This document shows, piece after piece, positions 32,044-40,490 of a stretch of DNA of 64,000 nucleotides. Under the pieces are notes generated by a model. That model was given only the letters and a program-made list of their open reading frames with translations, was not told the origin of the DNA and did no database searches. Numbering within the stretch: position 1 is the stretch's first letter; every line of letters starts with the position of its first letter. The DNA is from Jeotgalibaca sp. MA1X17-3 (GTDB lineage Bacteria > Bacillota > Bacilli > Lactobacillales > Aerococcaceae): contig NZ_CP090983.1 of the NCBI RefSeq assembly GCF_021513155.1, positions 137,501-201,500 of the forward strand, in the 5' to 3' direction. A program made the translations under genes and the position numbers.

Positions 32044-33387
32044 TTAATCTTCTTTACAAGTCAATCTATAGAGAGCTTCTGCATAAATATCCATTGCTTG
32101 ATAAATATGTTCTACTAGCATGCGTTCATTTGGACCATGCAAAGTTGCTTCTGCATTAGGCATTTGCGCTCCAAATGCTACACAATTCTCCATCGTGCGA
32201 GCATAGGTTGCTCCTCCAGAAACCATTGGCTCTTTGTTATCTCCTGTTTTTTCTTGATAAACAGCCATTAAGTTTTTTACAAGCGGGGTATCTGTTGGGA
32301 CATAAAGAGGTGCAATAAAGTCATACTCTTCATATTCTAGTCCACCTGTTTTTACAGCTTTCATGAGATTTTCTACCACTACCTCTTTAGCAATTGTAAC
32401 TGGATAACGTATATCTAACCCAATTGTCGTTTCTTCTTCACCAATGGAGAGAGTTGCTGCGTTACAAGTTAGAATACCAGATGCATCGTCGCGCATATCA
32501 CCAAAAATAGACAATCCACGTGCGTCTTCCTGAATAACCTCACTTAAAAAAGCTAGAGCTTTATTTTCGACCAGTGGATTTAACCCTTTTGCTAGTCGAA
32601 CAATTGCATTAATTCCGTTGGGGGCGTCTTTGGAATGAATGGATTCCCCTTTTACGGTTACTGCATTTCCTTCTTGTTCATGAGAAAAACCAAGTTCATC
32701 TAGATTTTTTATCAATTGATCCACTAGCTCACCCGTGTAAACAGCATCTTCCGGTACCACATTCATTGCGTCTCCAGCACTCAGTTTAAATGAGGAAGTC
32801 TCTTTGCTGTGCAACTTCACTTGTAGTAATCCTTTTTCTGCATACGTTACTGGGAAAGAAGAGTCCGGAGCAAATCCCATACTAGCTTTTTCTTCTTTTT
32901 CATTATATTTTTCTAAACATCTCCACAGATTCTCTTCATCTACACCAAAGATAAAACGAACCCTCTTCGTAAAGGTCTCTCCTGAGTCCATTAACGCCTT
33001 CAAAGCATACAACGCCGCAACAGTAGGTCCTTTATCATCTTGAGCACCACGTCCGATAATAGCACCCTCTTGTAGCGTTGCTTTGAACGGTGGTGTATTC
33101 CATAAACTTAAATTTCCAGGAGGAACAACATCTAAGTGACAAAGAACAGCAAATAGTTCTTCTCCCTCACCAACCTCTGCATAACCATAGTATCCTTCTG
33201 GATCAAGATGGGTACGAAGTCCTAGCGTCTGACAAATTTCCAAGGTTTTTTCTAAAACTGCTTGAATATCTGGCCCGAAAGGAGTATTCCCTTCTGATTG
33301 CTCTTGAAGATAGGATGGGTATGATAACAAAGTAGATAACGTTTTAATTGCTTCTTTTTTATGTGTTTCTTGTATAAATGATTTCAT
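32044..33387 (-). CDS. pepV: M20 dipeptidase, PepV-like
   Basis: Zinc-dependent dipeptidase of the M20 family, 447 residues. Metal-site motifs: LCHLDVVPPG (about 82-91), GRGAQDDKGP (catalytic Asp-Asp, about 113-122) and GVDEEN (about 150), with the lid domain inserted between about 190 and 350. Similar in layout to PepV of lactobacilli, which cleaves dipeptides in the cytoplasm. The substrate range is not visible from sequence. Confidence 0.88.
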   Translation of the reverse strand: MKSFIQETHKKEAIKTLSTLLSYPSYLQEQSEGNTPFGPDIQAVLEKTLEICQTLGLRTHLDPEGYYGYAEVGEGEELFAVLCHLDVVPPGNLSLWNTPPFKATLQEGAIIGRGAQDDKGPTVAALYALKALMDSGETFTKRVRFIFGVDEENLWRCLEKYNEKEEKASMGFAPDSSFPVTYAEKGLLQVKLHSKETSSFKLSAGDAMNVVPEDAVYTGELVDQLIKNLDELGFSHEQEGNAVTVKGESIHSKDAPNGINAIVRLAKGLNPLVENKALAFLSEVIQEDARGLSIFGDMRDDASGILTCNAATLSIGEEETTIGLDIRYPVTIAKEVVVENLMKAVKTGGLEYEEYDFIAPLYVPTDTPLVKNLMAVYQEKTGDNKEPMVSGGATYARTMENCVAFGAQMPNAEATLHGPNERMLVEHIYQAMDIYAEALYRLTCKED

Positions 33388-33520
33388 GAAAGGTCCTCCT
33401 AAATTTTATTCTATTTCTATTTTATCATTAATAAGAAAGAGAATACATAAAAAAGGTCGTTATAAAAAGGAGGAAAGTAAAAGCTTCCTCCTCATGTACC
33501 CATATCTCTCATTCGATTAC

Positions 33521-34003
33521 TTATTTCCCAACAGATCCTTTTAAGTTTTCAGCTATTTTTTCTAAGTTCTGCATATCACTAAACATACTAGCTGCTTCCT
33601 TATAGACATGCGCGAGTGTCAGAAATCTTTGTTCAGTAAAATCTTCCGGATAAGAATCCGTCTTCCAAGTGAATCGAAGAGATGTATTTAGATTATGAGC
33701 TGTTTTTGCCATATTAGTCAGTAGTTCGATATGTTCCTCTGTTATCTTTGCAGATATCTCTTCACTTAAAGTACTCAGATCTGCTCGTGTTGCTTGGTAA
33801 AAAAGAATGGTTTCATATACACGACAACGAAAGGTGATGCCCACTCGATTATAGTATCCACATTTAATTAAGGAACGTAACATATTATTTATTTCATCTA
33901 TTGTATTTTCTAATGATTGTTCATACTGTTTTAATTCTCCACTAATATGATAAAGATTTTGTACCTCTTCATGACTTGGCTCTCTATATTCGGCACTCAT
34001 CAT
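33521..34003 (-). CDS. hypothetical helical protein downstream of the peptide gene
   Basis: 160 residues, no recognised family. Almost entirely helical and charged, with coiled-coil-like segments at the start (SGELKQYEQSLENTIDEINNML) and no signal or membrane helix. Preceded by GAGGGGGG; ATG at 34003 or 34000. It lies 102 bases downstream of the pheromone-like peptide gene in the same direction, with no terminator between, so it may be co-transcribed and a regulated target. Confidence 0.7.
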   Translation of the reverse strand: MMSAEYREPSHEEVQNLYHISGELKQYEQSLENTIDEINNMLRSLIKCGYYNRVGITFRCRVYETILFYQATRADLSTLSEEISAKITEEHIELLTNMAKTAHNLNTSLRFTWKTDSYPEDFTEQRFLTLAHVYKEAASMFSDMQNLEKIAENLKGSVGK

Positions 34004-34105
34004 TATCCCCCCTCTTTGTCTTTTATTTTATGTTTTTGTCAGTTAGAATAGGAGTATAGGCTATTAGACGTATCAATTGAACAAAGGTGAAATAGGTGAA
34101 CGGAA

Positions 34106-34249
34106 TTAAAGACCACCAATTAACCACACATCACTCATACGATAAGCAGTGGGTCCAAAATTTTGGCCAATAAACACTGGGGAAGCAAGCAACGTTAGTG
34201 CACATACAACTACAACTAATTGTTTGGCTTTTCTGATAACTTTTTTCAT
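34106..34249 (-). CDS. putative secreted peptide pheromone precursor (SHP/PapR-like)
   Basis: A 47-residue peptide with a basic start (MKKVIRKAKQ), a hydrophobic core (LVVVVCALTLLASP) and a short C-terminal part ending YRMSDVWLIGGL. The frame can be read from 34309, but AAGGAGGAAG sits exactly in front of the ATG at 34249. It is divergent from an Rgg/PlcR-type regulator, and its -10 box (TATAAT) lacks a good -35, as in activator-dependent promoters. The C-terminal DVWLIGGL resembles the SHP pheromone pattern D-hydrophobic-GG, and the size and Sec signal resemble PapR. Function is inferred. Confidence 0.75.
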   Translation of the reverse strand: MKKVIRKAKQLVVVVCALTLLASPVFIGQNFGPTAYRMSDVWLIGGL

Positions 34250-34288
34250 TTTATTCTTCCTCCTTATTATCTTACCTAATCTAATTCT

Positions 34289-34294
34289 ATTATA
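34289..34294 (-). promoter_or_regulatory. -10 box of the peptide gene
   Basis: TATAAT on the minus strand with 40 nt to the start codon. At the expected -35 spacing there is only TAAAGA-like sequence, so initiation probably needs an activator; the palindrome at 34319-34340 abuts that position. The same bases also read TATAAT on the plus strand, so the regulator may start here in the other direction. Confidence 0.5.
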
Positions 34295-34318
34295 ATACAT
34301 AAGTTTCATTTTCTTTAA

Positions 34319-34340
34319 AAATATTCATATATGAATATTT
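34319..34340. promoter_or_regulatory. 22-bp perfect palindrome, probable operator
   Basis: The half-site AAATATTCATA is followed directly by its reverse complement. It lies immediately upstream of the -35 position of the peptide promoter and 22 bases before the regulator start, ideal for activation of one gene and autoregulation of the other. Confidence 0.65.
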
Positions 34341-34362
34341 GAAAGGTGGCCAGTCAAAAAAC

Positions 34363-35241
34363 ATGACAAATCAACGTTCTAAAAAGGATTCCGTAGGTGA
34401 AGTTTTAAAGAAAGTTCGTTTAAGTAAGAACTACACACAAAAGTTTGTAACAAATGGCATCATCGGACAACCAACCTACTCTAAAATTGAGCGGGGGGAA
34501 GTCGATCCTACTTACCTTAAATTTATTAGTATTTTAAAAAGACTTGATATTAGTGAGGAAGAATTCCATTTTTTACTAGATGAGAATGTACGCAGCGAGC
34601 GAGAAAAAATTATCGAAGAATTTTTTTTGCTAAATTTTAACGATGCTTCTTCCTTAACGAAGATTAAAGAAAAAATTAGGACGTACTTAGATACTCAAAA
34701 TGACTACATTTTAAATGATATTTATTACATTTGCGAAGCACTCATATTAATCAGCATTGAAAATAATTATAAAATGGCGATCACCTATGCAAACAAGGTA
34801 TGGAATCGACTAGAAAAATTTGATCAATGGTATTTAATGGAAATTCGTCTTATTAATGCTATTCTCTTCATTTTCCCTACAGAAAGCGCTGTTCACATTG
34901 CCGAAAGAATCGTTGCTCAATTAAAAAACTATGATACAAGGGAAAGTAAAGTCCTATTAAATAATATTCAGTCCAACTTAGGACTCTTGTTAATAAAAAA
35001 CAAAGAGTACGAGCTTGCACTTGGACATTTAAATGAACTAATTTTAAAATTTAAATTAGAAAGAAACTATTATTACTTAGCCATTATTTATATACGCAAA
35101 GGAATTATCATGCGTATCTTAGATAAAAAAAGTAAAGTAGATTTTATAAAAAAAGGGTTAAATTTGGTAAGAGCTTTTGAAGAGCCAGAATTAGAAAAAG
35201 CATTACGCAATGAAATTGAATTTTATACAAAAAAGGAGTAA
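34363..35241 (+). CDS. Rgg/PlcR-type HTH regulator with TPR-like peptide-binding domain
   Basis: 292 residues. An XRE-type HTH (about residues 10-65: GEVLKKVRLSKNYTQKFVTNG, QPTYSKIERGEVDPTY) followed by helical TPR-like repeats to the end, the layout of RRNPP regulators that bind imported peptides. ATG at 34363 is preferred; AAAGGTGG lies 13 bases before it. The frame is open to a TTG at 34339. Divergent from a pheromone-like peptide gene with a palindrome between, and coupled to a lipoprotein gene downstream (its AGGAG overlaps the last codons). Which RRNPP branch it belongs to needs a search. Confidence 0.82.
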   Translation: MTNQRSKKDSVGEVLKKVRLSKNYTQKFVTNGIIGQPTYSKIERGEVDPTYLKFISILKRLDISEEEFHFLLDENVRSEREKIIEEFFLLNFNDASSLTKIKEKIRTYLDTQNDYILNDIYYICEALILISIENNYKMAITYANKVWNRLEKFDQWYLMEIRLINAILFIFPTESAVHIAERIVAQLKNYDTRESKVLLNNIQSNLGLLLIKNKEYELALGHLNELILKFKLERNYYYLAIIYIRKGIIMRILDKKSKVDFIKKGLNLVRAFEEPELEKALRNEIEFYTKKE

Positions 35242-35243
35242 AA

Positions 35244-36572
35244 ATGAATAAACTATTAAAAAGTTTTTTATTAATAGGAACTCTTTTTCTGCTAGTAGGC
35301 TGTAGGAATCAAATACAAAAAGACTTTTTAAATCGAACAGTTAAACTGATCAACCAAAATCACGCAGAAGGCTCCCTTACTTTTTCTGATTTGGAAGATA
35401 TTCATTATCAATTTGTTTTTCAAAAAGACCAAGAGCTTAAAGAGAATCAAGTACTTCATTTAGAAATAATTTTCTTTGAACAAAACCTCCCGCTTTTAGA
35501 TGCAACGATTATAAATAAAAACATTCTATTAAGTGCTGACTCTTTTCTGGAAGCTACTTCGCCTTGCTCAGATCAAAATGCAGCCGGTATTTCTTGGGAC
35601 TCATGGAATCAGCTAAAAGAAGACCATCAAGATCGGCTCATTCTTTTAAATGATGAAATAACAGTGGAAGATCGTGATTTGCAAAAATCCGATTTTTCTC
35701 GCGAGGAGAAAAAAATACAAAGCAAAAAAGCTCGAACATTTAAAAAACAGTTTTTAAAATTAGATTCCAAAAAATTTACAGAAACAGAAACAGAGCTAAC
35801 ACTAGAAATAAAGTTAGAAGAACTGAAAAATCTTTTTTCTCCACTTCTTGAACAAGATAACCTGCCTCTAGTAGAAAATATTGTATCTACTTTGGATAAC
35901 TCTCTAAATCTACTGACTCAAGAAAGCACAGAATTAGAACTCATTTTAAATAAACAGAAATCATTTCTAATGTTCAAAATAATCTCATCAAACTCTGCTA
36001 GTCTTCTCCAAGAAAACTTTGGGAGCGTAGAGGTTCGAATAGACTTTTCCAATCGAAAAGGAGACGTAAAAACACCCTCTACAGCTATGATTGTAACGAG
36101 TGGTAGATTGCAAAATATCCTCACTCCTATTCATAAAGGATATTCCCTCACTGGATATTCTCCTTCCGTTTTTAATGAATTAATTGAAAATACAATTAAA
36201 AAGCGAGAAAACTATGAATTCAATGAGTGGTCCGCAACTACTTTATTAGATTCCTACTCAACGCTACTAACAGAAGATCAGTACCAAAAATTAGAAGCTG
36301 TACTAGATATTGATACCTTAAAAAATCAGTTTGATGACATATCGAGTATAGATGACTGGAGTTCCTTGAATCATCAAGAAGTCTACGAATTCTCTCAAGA
36401 GGGCTATCCCTCTGAACGTTTTACTCCCTTGATTGAGAGTATTAAAAAATATCGAAGTAAACAAACAAAAAAATCTGCTCAGAAAATATTGGAGAAATAT
36501 CGTCATGTGTTGAACGAAAAGCAATATAATCAATTGGAAGAAGTGTTAGATATAGACACTCTTCCAGAATGA
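35244..36572 (+). CDS. lipoprotein with duplicated C-terminal motif, coupled to the regulator
   Basis: 442 residues, lipobox LFLLVGC (Cys near residue 20). I recognise no family. The C-terminus carries two copies of a 25-residue motif (about 335-359 and 416-440), each ending VLDIDTL and containing a (T/N)E(D/K)QYxxLE core. The start lies three bases after the regulator stop with AAGGAG inside the regulator's last codons, so the two are almost certainly one transcript. It may be a surface effector or sensor of the peptide system. Confidence 0.78.
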   Translation: MNKLLKSFLLIGTLFLLVGCRNQIQKDFLNRTVKLINQNHAEGSLTFSDLEDIHYQFVFQKDQELKENQVLHLEIIFFEQNLPLLDATIINKNILLSADSFLEATSPCSDQNAAGISWDSWNQLKEDHQDRLILLNDEITVEDRDLQKSDFSREEKKIQSKKARTFKKQFLKLDSKKFTETETELTLEIKLEELKNLFSPLLEQDNLPLVENIVSTLDNSLNLLTQESTELELILNKQKSFLMFKIISSNSASLLQENFGSVEVRIDFSNRKGDVKTPSTAMIVTSGRLQNILTPIHKGYSLTGYSPSVFNELIENTIKKRENYEFNEWSATTLLDSYSTLLTEDQYQKLEAVLDIDTLKNQFDDISSIDDWSSLNHQEVYEFSQEGYPSERFTPLIESIKKYRSKQTKKSAQKILEKYRHVLNEKQYNQLEEVLDIDTLPE

Positions 36573-36602
36573 AAAATAATTTCCTTATGATTTTCCCTAT
36601 AC

Positions 36603-36646
36603 AAAAAAGGTGAGACTTCTCAATTAAGAGAAGTCTTACCTTTTTT
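36603..36646. terminator. bidirectional terminator
   Basis: AAAAAAGGTGAGACTTCTC-loop-GAGAAGTCTTACCTTTTTT between the convergent lipoprotein and BaeRF-like genes. Confidence 0.88.
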
Positions 36647-36652
36647 GTTTCA

Positions 36653-37768
36653 TTAGTATCGTAAAATCGCTGCAACATCTTTCATTTCAGGCATTTGTGC
36701 TCTTTCAACTACATATACTTTTCCATTTTTTTGCATCACACTTAAGGCAACTTGATTCAGTAAATTATTATCTCCACCATAATCCAATATACCATCTTCA
36801 TTGATAGATCCTTTTACTTCAATATTTTTATCTATAAAGAGGATCTCAATACGTCCTTCCATGCTTGCAACTACTAAGTCTTGTAATTGATCTCCCAATT
36901 TGTATTGTGGAGTTGTTTCACGGTAACGTGATAAAACAGCATTGTGACGTTCTTTAATCACTCGTTCGCTTAATTTAGCAACTTCTTTTTCTATTTGTTG
37001 ATCATTCAACTGTGACGGAGAGGATTCAATCCTTTCCTCGCTCAACATTTTATTTTTTGATATATCACGGAAAGCCGCTTGGTTTTCTGTTAATGCAAAA
37101 AGAATTACCGGAAGCTGACTTTCCCTTGTATAGTTTTCAAAAATAAAGGTATCAATAGCACGATAATAATTTTTCAAATCTTTTTCTCGCTCATCACTAA
37201 GCTCTGTTGTTCCATGTACATTAGAAGATCCTGCTATTCCCCCCGTATTTTGTTGAGGGTTCGTATATTCATATCCCATTACTTCTTCAATGGTAGTTGG
37301 TGCATCTTCTGGTAATTCAACAGGTTCAATTTTATTTAACATACCCTGATACAAACTAAATTTGTCATAATTTAGACACAATAAATAGTAATTTTCAATG
37401 TATTGGAACTCTTGGATCATTGGCAAGACATTTGGTCTTTCATCGAATTCAACGCTATCTTGAATACTTGTATTTAATCTATAGTAATACGTTTCAGTTG
37501 GAGTAAAAAAGAACGCTACTGTTCCTTTATTTACTGCCCAAAAACTCTTGTCATTGGGTACTTTCTCCATTTGTTCCAATAATGCATGACAATTTGGCCC
37601 CTCACACTCTTCCTCTAATAGGTTTTGTGCTTTTTTAAGTTGGTTTTTGAACTTAATTTGCTCCCTCTCTGTATTAGGCGGAGTAAGTTCCACTTTTTGA
37701 TATAAGGTAACAAAGGGTCCTTCGGCACTTAAAAGCTCTTGATTCGGAAATTTACTTAATTGTTTCAT
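36653..37768 (-). CDS. BaeRF-like (bacterial eRF1-type) protein
   Basis: 371 residues. The N-terminal half has the pattern of the bacterial archaeo-eukaryotic release factor superfamily: VTLYQKVELTPPNTEREQIKFKNQLKKAQ, then FWAVNKGTVAFFFTP and LLCLNYDKFSLYQG. The C-terminal domain is eL30/eRF1 domain 3-like (AILRY end, GRIEILFIDKNIEVKG). Cytosolic, no signal. The family is linked to ribosome binding or hibernation by comparative work; function here is inferred. Single-gene unit. Confidence 0.68.
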   Translation of the reverse strand: MKQLSKFPNQELLSAEGPFVTLYQKVELTPPNTEREQIKFKNQLKKAQNLLEEECEGPNCHALLEQMEKVPNDKSFWAVNKGTVAFFFTPTETYYYRLNTSIQDSVEFDERPNVLPMIQEFQYIENYYLLCLNYDKFSLYQGMLNKIEPVELPEDAPTTIEEVMGYEYTNPQQNTGGIAGSSNVHGTTELSDEREKDLKNYYRAIDTFIFENYTRESQLPVILFALTENQAAFRDISKNKMLSEERIESSPSQLNDQQIEKEVAKLSERVIKERHNAVLSRYRETTPQYKLGDQLQDLVVASMEGRIEILFIDKNIEVKGSINEDGILDYGGDNNLLNQVALSVMQKNGKVYVVERAQMPEMKDVAAILRY

Positions 37769-38115
37769 ACTGTTTCCTCCTTCAATTGACTTCTTGCAGT
37801 ACTATAAGTAAGATTTGTCTTTTCTAATATTTTCATTAGGAAAGCTCTCTCTTCCTTTATTGTAGGTAAAAAATCATGTGAAGTAAACTAATTCATCTTT
37901 TTTTAACGTTTTGATTAGATTTTTCTAAAAAAATAGGAAACGTATACAATCCCACTTGCTGGACTACCTTTGAAAAAAAAATAACAAACTTTTTAAAAGA
38001 GATTAAGATTAAAAATATATTAGTTGAGATGCTTCTTTTATTATGTTCCTGTATCATTAGATGAGGTAGATATATTTTATTAACGAAATAAAGATAAAGT
38101 TCTCTAGTTTCTTTT
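37769..38115. other. AT-rich intergenic region upstream of the IS30 element
   Basis: 347 bases without a credible gene, very A/T-rich, with a run of nine A near 37973-37981. Contains the BaeRF-like gene promoter region and the left copy of the direct repeat TCTAGTTTCTTTT next to the IS30 element. Confidence 0.6.
38103..38115. repeat. 13-bp direct repeat, left copy
   Basis: TCTAGTTTCTTTT, identical to 39402-39414, flanking the IS30 element. Interpreted as a target duplication; the length is long for IS30. Confidence 0.55.
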
Positions 38116-39401
38116 GGTGGGTTTTATAATGAACTTAGCCATTTGGAAATAAAAAAACGCCACGTGAATTTCATGTTATATTGAAGTTACCACTAACACT
38201 CAATAGACAAGGATGAATTCACATGACGCAAACCCATGATAACACAATTTCACGCAAGGGAAAACACCTCTCCTACTCAGAACGTTGCCAAATTTCTGTT
38301 CTGAAAAAAGAAAACTACTCCAACCGTCAGGTTGCCAAGGTGCTAGGACGGGTTCCGCAAACTATAAACAATGAGATTGCTCGCGGGACCATCACCCAGT
38401 TAAAACGCCAAACGCAAAACGAAAAAGTGTATGACACCTACTATTCTGTTTATGACGCTGACGCAGGACAGGCCTTCTATGAAAAGCAACGACTGAACTG
38501 TGGTAGACGCCCCAAATGGGCGAACACCGATGCGTTTATTGACTGGGCAGATGACAAAATGTTAAATGAAAAATGGTCGCCGGACGTCGTGGTCGGGTTT
38601 GCCAAAAAATATGAGCTGTTCGATTTTGCCATCATCCCTGGCACAACCACTCTCTATCAATGGATTGACCGCGGGGTCATGAAAACAAAGAACATGGACT
38701 TGTTCGAAAAATTGTCCCGTAAAATCAAAGCGGTACGCACAGGACATCGTCCCAACAAGCGTGTTCTCGGGACATCAATTGAAGAACGTCCAGAGGCGAT
38801 TGGCACACGAAAAACTTTTGGTCATTGGGAAATCGACACCGTTGTGGGAAACAGAATCAAGTCAGATGCCGTCTTGCTGACGCTGGCGGAACGGCAGACA
38901 CGCTTCGAGGCCATCCTAAAGCTAGCCGGAAAGGATGCCGAATCGGTCGGCCAAGCAGTTCAGAGCCTAAGAGAAAGGGCTGGCGACAACTTCGGTCAGC
39001 TGTTCAAGACGGTTACCTCGGATAACGGCTCGGAGTTTGCCGAACTGCACGATGCTTTGCAGGATGTGGCAGACGTCTACTTCAGCCACCCTTATGCTTC
39101 CTGGGAGCGCGGTACCAGTGAAAACCAACACAAGCTAATCCGCCGTTTCATCCCCAAGGGCAGCCCAATCGGCAATGTGAGCGAGAACCAAATCTTGCGA
39201 ATCCAGCGTTGGATGAACGATTACCCCCGAAAAATTTTGGGTTATGCCACGCCACACGACACGTTCGTCCAGGCATTCAGACAAGAACGGTTGGCGGTTT
39301 GACACGTTGTTAAGGGTTCACTCCGTTAGAAAAAATAAGATCGTTAATAATAGCGAGCAATCGGGTCACCATGGGTGGCTAACTTAAACTTGAAATTTAC
39401 G
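38116..39401 (+). mobile_element. IS30-family insertion sequence
   Basis: About 1286 bp. It contains one transposase gene, imperfect terminal inverted repeats of about 26 bases sharing TTAGCCA at the same distance from each end (left GGTGGGTTTTATAATGAACT..., right end reversed CGTAAATTTCAAGTTTAAGT...), and exact 13-bp direct repeats outside. GC content of the gene is clearly above that of its neighbours, which indicates recent arrival from another host. A hairpin (GTGAATTTCAT with ATGAATTCAC, 38164-38222) covers the transposase ribosome binding site, typical of protection against outside transcription. Confidence 0.75.
38223..39302 (+). CDS. IS30-family transposase
   Basis: 359 residues. N-terminal HTH (LSYSERCQISVLKKENYSNRQVAKVLGRVPQTI in outline), a central DDE domain with GHWEIDTVVG (first Asp), TSDNGSEFA (second Asp) and ASWERGTSENQHKLIRRFIPKG (catalytic Glu). 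Complete, no frameshift. Codon use is richer in G/C than in the surrounding genes. Confidence 0.95.
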   Translation: MTQTHDNTISRKGKHLSYSERCQISVLKKENYSNRQVAKVLGRVPQTINNEIARGTITQLKRQTQNEKVYDTYYSVYDADAGQAFYEKQRLNCGRRPKWANTDAFIDWADDKMLNEKWSPDVVVGFAKKYELFDFAIIPGTTTLYQWIDRGVMKTKNMDLFEKLSRKIKAVRTGHRPNKRVLGTSIEERPEAIGTRKTFGHWEIDTVVGNRIKSDAVLLTLAERQTRFEAILKLAGKDAESVGQAVQSLRERAGDNFGQLFKTVTSDNGSEFAELHDALQDVADVYFSHPYASWERGTSENQHKLIRRFIPKGSPIGNVSENQILRIQRWMNDYPRKILGYATPHDTFVQAFRQERLAV

Positions 39402-39414
39402 TCTAGTTTCTTTT
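39402..39414. repeat. 13-bp direct repeat, right copy
   Basis: TCTAGTTTCTTTT, identical to 38103-38115, immediately outside the right end of the IS30 element. Confidence 0.55.
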
Positions 39415-39558
39415 ACTAAATAAATGGTTCTTTTTTCTAAATAAATAAAAACTTGAATATTTTAATCTTTTATCTGGAAGAATAAAAAAATTAAAATATT
39501 GATATATCAGTTTTTTTGTGATAAAAATAAGCTATAAAAAGAATAAGGGGAGATTGTA

Positions 39559-40272
39559 ATGGAAATCGTATACGTTGAAAATGATATTGAAGGCGGAAAA
39601 AAAGCTTTTGAAATAATTAAAAAAGGAATCGAAGATGGAGTAAAAGTTTTGGGTCTTGCTACTGGCAGTACTCCAGAAACAATGTATCAAGAAATAGTGA
39701 AAAGTGATTTAGATTTTACTGATATGACCTCTGTTAATTTGGATGAATACGTTGGACTGGGAGCAGGCGACGAACAAAGTTATCATTATTTCATGCACGA
39801 TAGATTATTTAATCACAAGCCTTTTAAAGAAAACTTTTTACCTTTAGGAAAAGCTGAAAACCTTGAAAAAGAATGTGAACGATACGATGAAGTAATTGCT
39901 ACTCATCCAATTGATATTCAAATTTTAGGAATTGGTCAAAATGGGCATATTGGGTTTAATGAGCCTGGAACTGACTTTGGGGTAACTACACATGTTGTTG
40001 ACTTAACAGAATCAACTATTAATGCAAACAAACGCTACTTCAGTAGTGCAGAAGAAGTTCCTTCTCAAGCAATCTCAATGGGTATTGCTTCTATTATGAA
40101 GAGTAAGAAAATCGTTTTAATGGCTTTTGGAGAGTCTAAAGCAGATGCCATCCAGAAAATGATTGAAGGACCTGTAACAGAAGATGTAACCGCAAGTGTC
40201 TTACAAAATCATGATCATGTTGTTGTAATCATTGATAAAGATGCAGCAAGCAAACTAACTATAAAACATTAA
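39559..40272 (+). CDS. nagB: glucosamine-6-phosphate deaminase
   Basis: NagB, 237 residues, converts glucosamine 6-phosphate to fructose 6-phosphate and ammonia. Motifs: [11 protein letters not shown] (phosphate), NLDEYVGL (catalytic Asp) and [14 protein letters not shown] (His-Asp-Glu relay). Short Firmicutes form without the allosteric C-terminus. Preceded by GGGGAG. Located just downstream of the IS30 element; no other nag genes in the window. Confidence 0.97.
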   Translation: MEIVYVENDIEGGKKAFEIIKKGIEDGVKVLGLATGSTPETMYQEIVKSDLDFTDMTSVNLDEYVGLGAGDEQSYHYFMHDRLFNHKPFKENFLPLGKAENLEKECERYDEVIATHPIDIQILGIGQNGHIGFNEPGTDFGVTTHVVDLTESTINANKRYFSSAEEVPSQAISMGIASIMKSKKIVLMAFGESKADAIQKMIEGPVTEDVTASVLQNHDHVVVIIDKDAASKLTIKH

Positions 40273-40284
40273 TATTAATATTTA

Positions 40285-40317
40285 AGAGATGGGGTGGCGT
40301 ATACCACCTCTTTTTTC
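40285..40317 (+). terminator. terminator after nagB
   Basis: GGGGTGG-loop-CCACCTC followed by TTTTTTC. Confidence 0.75.
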
Positions 40318-40418
40318 TATTTTTGCTTTAATTTTTTTAAGAAGCTATACTAAGTATAGAGAGTTCCTTTATTTACTTTTGTCAAAAGTAAAATTGACAA
40401 AGTTAACACTTACTTGTC

Positions 40419-40435
40419 TTGTAATCGTATTCATT
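40419..40435 (+). promoter_or_regulatory. cre site upstream of mtlA
   Basis: TTGTAATCGTATTCATT matches the catabolite-responsive element consensus with one mismatch. It lies 56 bases before the mtlA start, just downstream of a TTGACA element at 40394-40399, so CcpA should repress the mannitol operon when glucose is present. Confidence 0.6.
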
Positions 40436-40490
40436 TCCATTTATCATCAAAGGTGAGTTAAGACAACACTATTTATGAGGAGGATTTATT

